This document shows, piece by piece, positions 49,733 to 62,819 of a DNA stretch of 64,000 bases. The position numbers and the translations under genes are program-made. Under the pieces are notes generated by a model, which worked only from the letters and a program-made list of their open reading frames with translations, had not been told where the DNA came from and did not search any database. Source of the stretch: Nemertoderma westbladi (taxonomy: Eukaryota; Xenacoelomorpha; Nemertodermatida; Nemertodermatidae). The DNA is taken from positions 1 through 64,000 of the forward strand of contig JAUCBJ010001715.1 in assembly GCA_032718475.1 (NCBI GenBank). The letters are read 5' to 3'. The number at the start of each line of letters is the position of its first letter. The stretch's first letter is position 1.

Positions 49733-49970
49733 CAGTCGGGGTCTCAAAGTGCATCTGTTCTTTGAGAGTTTCTCAAAGTTTTTTTAAAAGTGTCTAAAAG
49801 TGATTGCATTACTCCCAACGGCCGCTTTGAATTCTTGTAGACACTTTTAGTTGGGAATCTCAAAGTGATTTCCTGCTTTTAGGCACTTTGAATTCTTTGA
49901 GAAATGTCACTTTGAGGTAGTTTGCGGCACTTTTAATTCTTTGAGAAAATAAACTCCGAGGTATTCCTGA

Positions 49971-50207
49971 TTGACAGCTCGTGGTAAGTTTATTGAGAGG
50001 CAGAGGCATTCTCGGGGAACAATATTATGCGGGCAACAAAGTGATACTTGTGTGCTGGCCAGTTGTTGCATAGAAGCTATATTCCCATTAATTTATCAAA
50101 TTGAGGTTCCTGAGGTCATTACGGGATGGGTTTTCGGTCGCAAGTACAAATTGAATTTACGGCACCCTAAAGTCTTTCTAAAAAACATTCACTCAAAAAA
50201 TACATGA
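49971..50207 (+). CDS. Small conserved frame of the TA-flanked element, copy C
   Basis: A 78-residue frame (MTARGKFIERQRHSRG..., GWVFGRKYKLNLRHPKVFLK), shorter at its end than copies A and B because of a stop after KNIHSKNT. Function unknown. Confidence 0.3.
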   Translation: MTARGKFIERQRHSRGTILCGQQSDTCVLASCCIEAIFPLIYQIEVPEVITGWVFGRKYKLNLRHPKVFLKNIHSKNT

Positions 50208-51159
50208 AACATAATTAGTGAAACAAGATTAATGCTTGACAAGATTGATTATTTTAATACATGTAACATAATACAATATAAGATTAACAATTAATATAAG
50301 AGAAACTGCACTGTAGTATCTCTGTGTATATGCAGTTTCATTATATAATGACCTAAAGAAGCCCTGTTGGGAGAAAGCTTGTAATAACATTTTGTTATTC
50401 ATTTCATTAGTCACCTGAGGTCAAACCGTTCTACCTAACTGTTTAATTAATATGATAACTATGTTGACGAGAGCGTGAGAATACCTTCTTAAAAACTAAG
50501 AAAGTCTTTCGACTTTCAAGTACGATAGAACGGCTACAATCTTGTGTTGTTTTAGCTTAAATAGAGATATTAAAATATCCCCTGCCGCTGGCGTTTATAT
50601 TTGAGAATATTTTATATGTTTGCCTCATATTAAATTGATGTTGCGACCCACGGACGGCGACCTTCAAACAAACAGGTGCAGAGTCGGAAAGAACTGTCAC
50701 ATGCTTTGCTTGGCTTGTGGTGTGGTACCATTTGATTACATAATAGATTTTGGCAGACTGGGCGGTCGCTCTGACCATATGCATTGCGCACCAACAATGC
50801 CTAAAACATCTATGGGAACAGCCAATTAGTGCGCTTGAATCATTTATCTTTATTCCTGCCTCTATCGTTATTCTTTACTTTGTATAACACAATTTACAGT
50901 GCGGCAAAGTATGGCTGGTTGACTATTGAAATGCATTGGTAAAGGTATTCGGCGTTCACGTGGGCTAAACAAATTTAAACAGACAGTTTTAGCACTATAC
51001 ATTAATATAGATAGGGCAACAGACAAACTGTCTAAGACACAAATACCAACACATTCCGATAGCCCGCAATTATGGCGTCTCTAAGAGTCCAAATATAAAT
51101 TAATAAAATCCTCTATGAAACAATAAAAATACCTACAAAAAATACTGCTGTATTAAATA

Positions 51160-51480
51160 TTAGTTACTGCAGTAACATATAACAATTACTGCAGTCTTAA
51201 CAAATATTTATTACTGCAGTAATAAATATTTATTACTGCAGTAACAAATATTTATTACTGCAGTAACAAATATTTATTACTACAATAATCAATATTAATA
51301 AATTAATAAATAATTGAATAAAAATTTATACTGCAGTAATCAATATTAATAAATAATTGAATAAAAATTTCTACTGCAGTAACAAATTATTTGTTACTGC
51401 AGAAAAATACAATTTTTTATTACTGCAATAATAATTAATTCTTACTTTCAGTAACAAATATTTATTACTGCAGTATTTTT
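51160..51480. repeat. Array of TTACTGCAGTAA palindromes
   Basis: The 12 bp palindrome TTACTGCAGTAA and variants recur about every 22-24 bp, alternating with CAAATATTTA, itself near-palindromic. It lies inside the TA-flanked element. One isolated copy occurs at 18359 in the left flank of unit A. Confidence 0.85.
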
Positions 51481-51721
51481 TGGAGGCATTTGTATTGTTT
51501 CATAGAGGTTTTTATTACTTATATTTTACCCTTTAGTCAAAGTCAATATACCCCATACCATAGCCAGCTTCAGGCAGGACTGTATGAAATGACTGACAGT
51601 ACTACTTTGAAATCTTTGAGGACACTTTGTCATTTTCTTGGACCACTTTTAGAAATTTGAGACACTTTTAGTTCTTTGAGAAAATCTCAAAGAACAGATG
51701 CACTTTGAGACCCCGACTGTA

Positions 51722-51860
51722 ATTCTTTGAATTAGTGACTCTTATAAAAATATGAGTTCAAAATTAAAAGATTTTCCGAATTAATGGTGTACTCATTTTA
51801 AAATGAGTACATAATTCTTTGAATTAGTGACTCTTATAAAAATATGAGTAATGTGTCAAA
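51722..51860. repeat. 92 bp tandem repeat, part 3
   Basis: Continuation of the array of 48326-48455 after the TA-flanked element. Confidence 0.8.
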
Positions 51861-52664
51861 TTATTTTCCTTAAAAAAAATATGAGTAAATAATAAAATGG
51901 GGTTTTAATACTAAAAGTATGCCATACAAACAATGCCAAGATTCAAATTAATTTTAATTCTAATTAAAAATGACGGAAATGGGAAAAGGTTTTCACTTTC
52001 ATACATTTCGCCCTTTAGCGGGAAGAACTGGAACTAGAACTGCATACCGATTAGTGGAGATTACCGACCCCACAAAGGCACAGGATATATAGTTTGTCCT
52101 TGGTCGCAATACTGTAGGTTGCAAATGTGAAAGTGAAACATTTCCTGATGACAGACTTGGCTGCTATAGTTCTACACATGCAGACTCGTAGACGTTGACA
52201 TCATAATACGCTGTACATGTAGCAGTATGAAAGTCGGTAGGCCCTAAAGTGAAACATTTTCTGAATACAGACTCTTTTGCAACACATTCAGGCAGTCAGG
52301 CACACAAGCAAGGAATTCACTATTGTAGGCAATACCCATCAGGCATTTACTGTAGTTTTAGTATGATACCGTTACCGGTAGTCGATAAAGTGAAACTTTC
52401 TAACTCCGTACCATTCTACTTACGAAATGCAGATGCATTACTGCATTAGGCACCGGTAGTACGGTACCGCAGTGTTTCTCGTATAGTCTGCCTGTACGGT
52501 CTGACAGTAGGTAGATTCGTAGATAACGGTAATTGGTAGTATAGTTTCATTTATCATAAGTTTGATTTCTAGAATAATGACCAGTAGGCCTAATTCTAGG
52601 CCTATAAAATAATATTTTAATTTTTTAAATTAGGCCTACCGGTATACAGTAAGCTGAGAGCTAG
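51861..52664. other. No gene seen
   Basis: Sequence with CCGGTA and TAGGCCTA words and no supported coding frame; GTGAAACATTT recurs near 52132 and 52249. Confidence 0.5.
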
Positions 52665-52851
52665 CTAGATAGGGGTATTAGTACGTTTGAACGACACTAG
52701 CCGAACATGCCTGAAATCAGATAAATAATGGTACCGGTACCGGTATAGCAGTATGTGAGCAATCTTGAGGATTGCGCAGGTATTAGGCCTATTTATTAAG
52801 TTCTTGGAGGGGAATTTATTATTTTAATATAATCTATAGGCCTATTGGTAT

Positions 52852-54951
52852 AGCTGAGCAACAGGTATGAGGCTCTTGCCTCTGAGGCGGCAGATCACTG
52901 TCAGAAACAGTTCCTGTATACCCTCGAAACAGGAAAAGGGCCCCCTGGACTGACAACAAAATTCAGAAGTGCCGAAATGACCTTCATAAGGCGCAGAAGG
53001 AGTCCCGACTCAAACAGACTACAGCGGCCAAGAATGCAGTTAAGGCTGCATCTAGGTCCCTGAACAGGCAGTACTCTGTTAATCTACAGAGCTAATAAAC
53101 CAACAGGTTGATGCCATCAATGATGCTGACGACAGCAGGCAATCATCACAGGCATGGAAATCGACCAATCTGCTTACTGGGCGGAAAAGCCAACCAACCA
53201 CCAAGGTTAAGGCTGAATCACCAGCCGATCGCCTCAATGGTTGGAAAGCCCACTTTGAAAAGCTCCTCAATAATTACAGGGTATTGCCTGATAACTTTAT
53301 AGAAGTAAAAGTGTCTGAGTCTGTACTCCCAGATATTCCCATTGGCGATATCTCCTTTGCAGAAGTGGAGGCTGCTGCAAAGAGCATTAAGACCAATCGT
53401 GCCAGTGGAGTAGATGGTGTCCCCCCTGAGGTCTTTAAAATACCTGAGTGTTTAAAGCTCATCTATCCCATCATAGTAGACATGTACCGAACAACAAGAG
53501 TCCCACAAGAAATGAAAACAAATAAGTTGGTGCCAGTTCCCAAGAAGGGCAACCTAACACTCTATGGTTCTTTTCGGGGAATCTCATTGATCTCGATTGC
53601 TGCAAAGCTATACAATAGGATTCTATTAAATCGCATCAGGGATTCCATTGAGAGACTGCTACGTGGAAATCAGAATGGGTTCCGTAAAGGTCGTGGGACC
53701 ATGGAGCCCATTTTGGCACTTAGAAGGATAATTGAAGAATTGTCAAAAAAGAAAGACAGGCATCTGGCTGTTATCTTTGTTGACTTCTTCAAGGCCTTTG
53801 ATTCAGTCTCTCGCTCACGTATATTCAGCATACTTTCATTATATGGGATTCCTGATGAAATTATTGCAGCAATCAGATCAGTATACGATGGTTCGACAAC
53901 ATTTGTATCTACTGTTGACGGTGACACAGAACCATTTGAAGTGTTATGGGGCGTCCTCCAAGGAGACACACTTGCACCATTCTTGTTCATTATTGTGGTT
54001 GACTATGTTCTACGCATGTCCTTAGATCATCATAATGATGATGGGGTGATGATAACTCCACCTACTGGCTCCAGAAGTCGAGGAAATCGTGCCAAGTACC
54101 TAACTGATCTAGACTTTGCTGATGACTTAGGAGTACTCTCAGAATCATTAGAGGGAGCCCAACGGCTCCTCGGCTCGTTGGAGCATGCTGCTTCTAGTGG
54201 TGGTCTTTTTATTAACTCCAGAAAGACCAAAGTTCTGACAGTTAACTTTGAAAGTCCTCAGCAAGTCTCTGATCGGATGAGCATAAGCTCAAAGGATGGT
54301 ATGCTTGAGCATGTGGACGACTTCTGTTACCTGGGATCATGGATCCGGAAGTCAGGTGAGGACCTTCGAATACGTAAGGGAAAGGCATGGGCAGCCTTGA
54401 ATAGGCTTTCCAGGATTTGAGGATTTGGAAGTAACCGAGAATTAATCGGAAACTTAAGGTCCGATTATTTAGAGCAGCAGTAGTTCCAGTACTCCTCTAC
54501 GGGAGTCCATGCTGGGCTCTAACTAACTGCTGAGGACACCAAATCTCTGGATGGCACATTCACAAGAATGCTACGCCGGGTTCATTGTGTCAAGTACAAT
54601 GCACACATCTCCAACCAGACACTATATAACATGGGAGGTGTCTCATTGGTTCCCCCAAGCTTGACACTAGAACAAAATCGCCTCCGCTTTGCAGGACATT
54701 GCTTTCGCCGTGAGGACCAGCCAGTGCATAATCTTGTACTTTGGCAGCCTCACGGAGTGAATAAGCATGGTGGACAGCCCATGACTTTCTTGAGACGCAT
54801 CTTAAAGGACACTGGCCTTAAAGATGCGGATGATCTAGCAAATGTCATGGGTGATAGGGAGTTGTGGCGGTGCAATTTTGTTGACAAGCCGGCACAGCAT
54901 TCTTAAAAATGCAGCTGCAATGCAGCATGCCGATCGTAGTAGTAGTAGTAG
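52852..54951 (+). mobile_element. 5'-truncated copy of the (AGT)n-tailed LINE
   Basis: Same family as 21391-25152, opposite orientation, starting at AGCTGAGCAACAGGTATGA within the region between endonuclease and reverse transcriptase and ending in AGTAGTAGTAGTAG (54937-54951). About 40 bp are deleted near 52904 relative to the other copy. Confidence 0.9.
53284..54906 (+). pseudogene. LINE reverse transcriptase and C-terminus, broken
   Basis: The frame 53284-54420 (378 residues) holds the reverse transcriptase with FRGISLISI, QNGFRKGRGTMEPI, FVDFFKAFDSV, GVLQGDTLAPF and LDFADDLGVL. It breaks at 54418 (TGA after a small insertion near GGATTTG), and the C-terminal part resumes at 54568-54906 (LRRVHCVKYNAHISNQTLYN, LRFAGHCFRREDQPVHNLVL). 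The CGA at 54462 is intact where the 21.9 kb copy has TGA. Confidence 0.85.
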
Positions 54952-55539
54952 GATTGCAAGCGTTGTTGCGACATGATTGTATATTTCATATGCTGATATG
55001 GCGGCCATGAAAAGAGCCGCTTGGGTTGGTTAGATCATATCGTACAGTAGTTGGACTTTGGACATGAGTGGACATTCAGTACTACCGGTAGTAATGCTTG
55101 AAATAAGCAAGGAGATTACAAGCACAACTTTGGATTGTGCAGCACAACCTGGAAAAGACAAAGACGTAGGGTTGGTTGCCCATTTGGTTGTAGAGTACGG
55201 GAGAGAAGCTCCTCAATAGCGCAAATTCAATAACACACTCCTCCAGTCTCGATCAGTTTACCGACCTCGAGGAAATTAAATTAAGCCATGCCATGACAGA
55301 GACAGAGTAGGCCCAATTACAGTAATAGTAGGCCTAGGCCTAGTGCTCTTGTATAAATACAATATAACACAATAAACAATAAAAGTAATAGGCCCATTAG
55401 TATAAAACAATATCCGCATTGTGCTGAAGATGGCGAACAATACTGCTGTACCGGTACCGGTACCAATTTTTATCAGTTTCTATCAGATTTCAGGCTTGAT
55501 CGGCTAGTGTCGTTCAAACGTACTAATACCCTAGATAGG

Positions 55540-55875
55540 CTTAAATATTTTTGTATGGTGTATCACACTGTAATAATTTATATTATTGTTTTTTTTTGGT
55601 TCGCAGCTCCACGAAAGGCCCACTCATGTTTACATCACCACGTACAGTACCGGTATTTCGGTGTTGTGTGTTACCGCGCACTTTCGATGTTGTGTTCTGT
55701 TCATGTTACCGCTCATTTTCGATGTTCTGTTCATGCCACCACGCACTTTTGTTCCGATTCCTCGAATAATTATGGTGTTTTTTTTCGTGATTTTTACACC
55801 CCATTTGCAATTGGCTATTAATCGGGTGGTTTGGGTCATTTTATGGTCATTGTTTGAAAGGGGCATTTAAGCTCT
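55540..55875. other. No gene seen
   Basis: T-rich sequence with three loose repeats of TTCGATGTT..GTTC (about 55685, 55720, 55750). The frames here are short and overlap on both strands. Confidence 0.45.
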
Positions 55876-56610
55876 AGGGACGGCTTGCTTGAGCACGTGG
55901 TTGACTTCTGGTACTTGGGATTATGGATTCGAAATTCAGACCTTCCGATATGTAAGGGGAAGGCATGGGCGGCGTAAAATAGTTTGTACATGATTTGGAA
56001 GTCCAATAGAATAAAACGGAAACTTAAGGTTAGATTATTTATTATGGCTGTAGTAGTACCGGTACTCTTATCCTGTACGGGAGTCCATGCTGGGTTCTAA
56101 CTGCTGCTGAGGACACCAAATCTCTGGATGGCACTTTCTCAAGAATGCTGTGTTGGGCTCATTGTGTCAAGTACAATGAACACATCTCCAACCGTAGCCT
56201 CTATCAGTCTATACAACCTTGGAGGTGTTTCATTAGTCTCCCCTAGCTTGACACTTGAACAGAACTGCCCCCGCTTTGCATGACATTGCTTTTGCCGTCA
56301 GAACCAGCCAGTGCATAATCTTGCGCTTATGGCGTCCTCATTGAGTGAATAAGCATGGTGGCAGCCCGTGAATTTCGTGAAACGCCTCCTAAAGGACTCT
56401 GGCCTTTGAATAATGTGAATAATCTCCTTAAATTCATGGGGGATAGGGAGTTGTGGCGGTGCAACTTTGATTGGCATAGCATTCTTAATGCACGCTCAAT
56501 TGGGCTTGTCAATTGTGAATTGCATGATGGTGAGAATATGTTTTTGTTATGCTGGCATAGCATCTCAATGTGCAGTTTCAATGCAGCAGGCCGATTATAG
56601 TAGTAGTTAT
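55876..56610 (+). mobile_element. Older 3' fragment of the same LINE family
   Basis: Diverged from the two other copies but colinear: GGGACGGCTTGCTTGAGCAC at the start (against GGATGGTATGCTTGAGCAT), GGGAGTCCATGCTGGG at 56079, CACCAAATCTCTGGATGGCA at 56114, GGGGATAGGGAGTTGTGGCG at 56439, ending in ATAGTAGTAGT at 56598-56608. It has several stops and indels. Confidence 0.75.
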
Positions 56611-56619
56611 CCCACCTGA

Positions 56620-57189
56620 CTTTGTCACCTGATCCTATATTCAAATGACTACATAACGGTACAAATGCAATCAACATTTCTGTATTTGTTCGGTTGTTGT
56701 TTAAAATAGAGGAAAAATTACGGAAAATATATTGTACAGATATTAAAGTAAAATAAAGTATATTACACAGTAAAATATACATAAACTTTATGTTGTAAGT
56801 GAATACTACCACTTAATGAATGGGAGAATATTTTAGGCTCGTTAAGCCAAGGTATGCCTGTTCACCAATATAGGTGATCTTCCACAGTAAGTTCCCATTT
56901 ATCCACCAGATAAGGGTGAAAGCCAGGTTTAGGCTAGGAATGATTGGGAGCCCAGGAATGTCACCACTAAACCAGGGTGCTGCATATACTATACCACTTA
57001 AACAACCGTAACAAAACTATAGTGAGTTTCAAAATTCCCACATTGGAAACCGCCAATCACGAGCGTTTGTTTCCGTTAATTTTTTAATTTTCCGGTAGCT
57101 TATTTTTATAGCGTTAACCGTCGACCTACTTACCAACCGAGAGACACCGTCCAGACCAGACACGTATGACACCTACCTATCCTACAATT
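56620..57189. other. No gene seen
   Basis: AT-rich sequence upstream of the PRDM9 gene; a reverse 161-residue frame (56327-56812) runs out of the old LINE fragment and has no recognisable features. Confidence 0.5.
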
Positions 57190-57191
57190 TA

Positions 57192-57340
57192 CTGTGGCTG
57201 AAAGCGGCCAATTTTTATTTTGATCAACAATGTTATTTTAATTTCAACCTGGGTTGAAATTCAAAAAAAAAAATTTTGATAAAAATAATAATTAAAAAAT
57301 GTAGTGCCAAGTTAATTATTTTGTCCGCTTTCAGCCACCG
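57192..57340. mobile_element. 149 bp MITE with the same ends as the PRDM9 intron
   Basis: Terminal inverted repeats: CTGTGGCTGAAAGCGGCC on the left and CGGTGGCTGAAAGCGGAC as complement of the right. TA flanks both sides (57190-57191 and 57341-57342), as in Tc1/mariner-type elements. The interior is AT-rich. Read on either strand, the end repeats contain GT (in GTGGCTG) near the left end and CTTTCAG near the right end, i.e. a donor-like and an acceptor-like motif. The left end is identical over 18 bp to the complement of the right end of the PRDM9 intron (60879-60896). Confidence 0.85.
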
Positions 57341-57509
57341 TATACAATAGCTTAATTTAGCAAGCTACTACAGTACCTACTGTATCACTGAATATGTTAT
57401 ATTCGTTTTGCAGTTTATGTTCTACTTCTAGAATAACAAAAATTCCAACTGTATTGTAATAGTATATTGTATTTTTAAATCACTTTATATCATATATTTA
57501 CTCTTCGAG

Positions 57510-58071
57510 ATGTCAATGGATTCCGAGTTCGATTCCATCCGTCACTATTTCACCGACAACGAATGGGAGTTAATGAGCATCTTCGATAGGCGTCGTTCGT
57601 TAGCCTTGAAGGAACAATTCGAGATGCTGACGTCTTTAGGTTTTAACGAACTCAGAGCCAAGCCAATAGAACCCCCAGATTTTATGAAGGAAAAGACTAA
57701 TAGAGTGTCTGGGAGGAAAGTTATTCCAGAAGATAAGGTAGTTGGTATCGACGGCGAACCGATGGATGTTTTAGATGAAGACGAAGAAGAAGATGGATCA
57801 CTCTCTATGGATCACTCCATATTTGAGGATATTATTGTCGATGTTTGTGAGGATGATTCAGACAAGGAATCCGTGGCCTGTACCAACTCGGATCTGGTAC
57901 TTCCTTATTACAGAAGGAAAGCGACGGATTCTCCGCCAGGTCCGTATGAATGGTACAGCGACAGCATCGAGCGTAGCGAGGGAAGTGGCAGTTATCTGAG
58001 CGCAGATGGAAGTTTCGATTTTCACATGAACGACGTGAATGAAACAGAGTCTATCACTGGAGAGAATCACG
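57510..58071 (+). CDS. PRDM9: PRDM9, exon 1: KRAB-like domain and acidic linker
   Basis: The ATG at 57510 opens a frame of 187 codons plus one base to the donor G|GTGGTT at 58071/58072. Residues about 5-60 form the KRAB-like domain of PRDM9 proteins: DSIRHYFTDNEWELMSIFDR, RRSLALKEQFEMLTSLGF, then KPIEPPDFM, matching the YFT..EW and Y..M..LGF pattern. In PRDM9 this part makes protein contacts that link the protein to the meiotic chromosome axis. A strongly acidic segment follows (LDEDEEEDG), and a Ser-rich tail. The frame would stop three codons beyond the donor, at TGA 58077. Splicing to 60891 or 60897 keeps the frame. Confidence 0.85.
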
Positions 58072-58713
58072 GTGGTTGAAAACGGCCATAGTAATTAAAT
58101 AATTTAGTTTTTATATATTTCACCGAGATATATTATTTATCTCAACATAAATTTTACTCATTACAGAATCGCGCTAGTATTTATTGAGGGAAAATTATTG
58201 GGGAAAATCTTCAGTCATGGCCAATCACAGTAGGACGGAATCTTCTTAAACATTTTTTCCCGCTATATATTGAGTAAAAAAGCAATACATATCGGTAATA
58301 GTTCAAACAGTTATTTATCTATCATATTTCCGGATCGGTAATTAATTACCTTCAGCATTTATTAATTAATTTAGCATAATTAATTGGTAAACTCCCCCTT
58401 CCACAATTTCTGCCATATAGTTTGCTGCTATTATTTCCCGTTATGTTTGATTAATGTTCTTTAATAGCCCCAACAATTACATCCCCCAATTTAAATATCT
58501 CGGCGATCCCAAAAATAATTAATTTACTCAAACCGGCACCCAAAATATAATTATTTCTACCCAAATTTAATTCACTTTCAACCAAAAACGATACTTCCCG
58601 CACCAAATATGATGTTTCTCCCAATATTTTACGGGAACTTTATTCATTCAATGTCATTGATTATTCATTAACCATACAAATGTTTATATTTATAAATGTT
58701 TATTCATTTATAT

Positions 58714-59545
58714 TAGGGATGTGCCGGATTGACTATTTTCAAACCGGCCAGGCCGGAGCCGGATTTGTAAAAAAAATCCGGCCCGAATTCCGGCCAAGCC
58801 GGATTTTTTTATATATCACCACTATATGCATGAACAGAAATGGAGGGAGGGAGGGTACCACGTCATTTGGACCTTTGGGCGTTAGGTCCTGCATCGATAC
58901 GTAGATAACGTGCTGGATCATTATCAGCAAGGTCAAGAATTCAGAAGTAGATTAGTAAGTATATGTCAGTTATCCCAACTAAACGGGACGAGAAGAGCGT
59001 TTTGCGTTGGTTGGCTGCGAATAAGGAATCATTTCCTAATTTACAAATACTTGTACATATATTTAGTATCACCAGCGTCTTCAATTTATTCCGAGTGAAT
59101 ATTTGTAGAGGCTGGTAATGTATTTGATGAGAAACGCTCTCGTCTACTTCCGGATCGTGGAGATAAACTAATATTTTTGTACCATAACCTACGACGATTT
59201 GATATAATGGATTGATTTGATAAATAAAGGGCAATTGAAAAATAGAACGAAGAAATAATAGGTGTAGTTTTTGTATATACTCTCTGATTTAAATTGGATT
59301 TACTAGTTTCTAAATTGCCTGTCGAATATATAAACTGGTCATTCACGGTGGTAAGCTTAATTAGTATATGGCCATACATGTACTATTTATTATATATTAA
59401 GTGTTAGTGAGGCTGAGCCCAACCAAATACAAATATTCTTGGTAAAAAGTAGTCAGTCAGTCAGCTCAGCGAGTAGATAGTCATAAATTGATAGCTCTGC
59501 TACAGACCGGAATTCCGGCCCGGCCGGATATCCGGCACAACCCTA
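58714..59545. mobile_element. hAT-like non-autonomous element in the PRDM9 intron
   Basis: Ends TAGGGATGTGCCGGAT and, as complement of the right end, TAGGGTTGTGCCGGAT (15 of 16). A perfect 8 bp target duplication ATTTATAT flanks it (58706-58713 and 59546-59553), as expected of hAT elements. GC-rich CCGG blocks are subterminal. Length 832 bp, no transposase. Confidence 0.9.
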
Positions 59546-59933
59546 ATTTATATATTGTAGTATGCTGACACTGTAACCGACCCATTTTTATTAACTTTTA
59601 ATGATATTCGTTTATTATTTTTGTTAGAAAGTACAACCTATATAAACTGTTCCTTTCCCTCAATTGGTAATTTCAAAATGATTTTTCTCAATATGAATTT
59701 AATTTGGAGAACATTTTTAATTATTTTGGGTGTTTGTCATTCATTTTTGATAGGATACTTGTTTTGGGGTCTATTTATTTGTTTATTTCGGGTTATTGTT
59801 TTTAATGTTGAACAATTCATTTTGGTGTTCGGATAATTTTATTGTGAAACTAATTTTTTTCAAATTTGGTTCTGAGTATTTTTTTTGTTTAAATTTTCAG
59901 TTACTCATTTATCATAACTTTTGTTGACATTAA

Positions 59934-60614
59934 CCCTATTAAACCCCGGAGGAGAGGGTGGGGGGGTCCATGGTTTGGGGGGGGGGGGGGGACCCGCGGT
60001 TTTTTTTGTTATAACTCTGAAACAAACGCAGTAGGGAATCTGAATTCATGCAACAATATAATAATAATATATAATAATAAAAAATATATAACAATACCAG
60101 ACGAGGACAACAAAACGATTGTTGCGTTACCTCGAATGATTTTTAACGAGTTCTATCGTGATCAGCGACCTTGAACACCTGTATAGCTTCAGAATTAACA
60201 AACCAAAGGCAAAAATTAACAGTTTGCTATTTTTTACTACTTGTACTTTTCGTTCTGGGGCACCAGAATGGCACCAAAATTTGGTTTTCATTTACCAGCA
60301 ATATTTATAACTAGTTTTATCGTGATTAACGACCTCGAAAATCCGTATACGTTCAGAATTATCAAACCAAACACAACATTTTTTAGTTTGACATTTTTTT
60401 ACTTGTACCTTTCCTCCTGGGGGATAAAAATGGTGGTTGAATTGCCAGAATATTATCGTGATCAACGATCTTGAAAACCCTTACACCTTCAAAATTTGAA
60501 TTTTTGAGACAAAGATTTAAAAATTGTCTAAAATGACCCCCCCCCCCCCCCCCCCCGGGCCAATTACACAGTAGCCTACGTACCGGGTAGTAAATTAGCC
60601 CGGGCCAACTAGGG
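59934..60614. mobile_element. piggyBac-like non-autonomous element in the PRDM9 intron
   Basis: Flanked by TTAA (59930-59933 and 60615-60618), with ends CCCTA...GGG; the inverted repeats match in 11 of 16 positions. A G tract (59976-59991) near the left end faces a C tract (60538-60556) near the right end. A block ATCGTGAT.A.CGA.CT.GAA recurs at 60155, 60319 and 60455. No transposase. Confidence 0.6.
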
Positions 60615-60890
60615 TTAATAGCCTAAATGAAACTACCTGCTTGCTCAGAGTGGGCGATTACACCAACTTTTATTAACACGGCATGATAATACCAAGTTTG
60701 AAACTTATAGAGATTTGGTATATTTTGCATCATAAATAAGTTCCCAAAAATAATGTGCATATCTCGAGATATGCTAATATTCATTCAATCAATATATCCA
60801 TGAATAAGAATTTAATATAATTATGACAATATTAATAACCAATTAAAACTTCTATAAAATTAGTAGTTAATTAAACATGGCCGCTTTCAG

Positions 60891-62819
<1,929 letters not shown>

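Larger units (their letters stand above)
49733..51719. mobile_element. TA-flanked DNA transposon (Tc1/mariner or pogo-like), 1987 bp
   Basis: The ends are perfect inverted repeats of 35 bp starting CAGTCGGGGTCTCAAAGTGC, followed by looser repeats of CTCAAAG and AAAAGTGTC. TA lies on both sides (49731-49732 and 51720-51721). The empty site is visible in the neighbouring repeat units: GAGAACATAATTC, once with the element and elsewhere without. The related sequences in units A and B (18.6-20.0 and 20.9-26.1 kb) are in opposite orientation and have only one end. A 78-residue frame at 49971-50207 matches the small frames there. No recognised transposase. Confidence 0.9.
52674..55530. mobile_element. 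Mutator-like non-autonomous element interrupted by a LINE
   Basis: Inverted ends begin GGTATTAGTACGTTTGAACG on the left and end as its exact complement on the right; similarity goes on for some 50 bp (ACACTAGCC, CCTGAAATC). A perfect 9 bp duplication, CTAGATAGG, flanks it (52665-52673 and 55531-55539). The LINE at 52852-54951 sits inside, so the element itself was about 750 bp. No transposase. Confidence 0.85.

Noticed and set aside
57775-57999. Overlapping plus-strand frame inside PRDM9 exon 1.
   Set aside because: Out-of-frame shadow of the KRAB exon.
59621-59836. Hydrophobic 71-residue frame in the PRDM9 intron.
   Set aside because: Phe/Leu/Ile-rich composition follows from T-rich DNA; it lies between two transposons with no other support.
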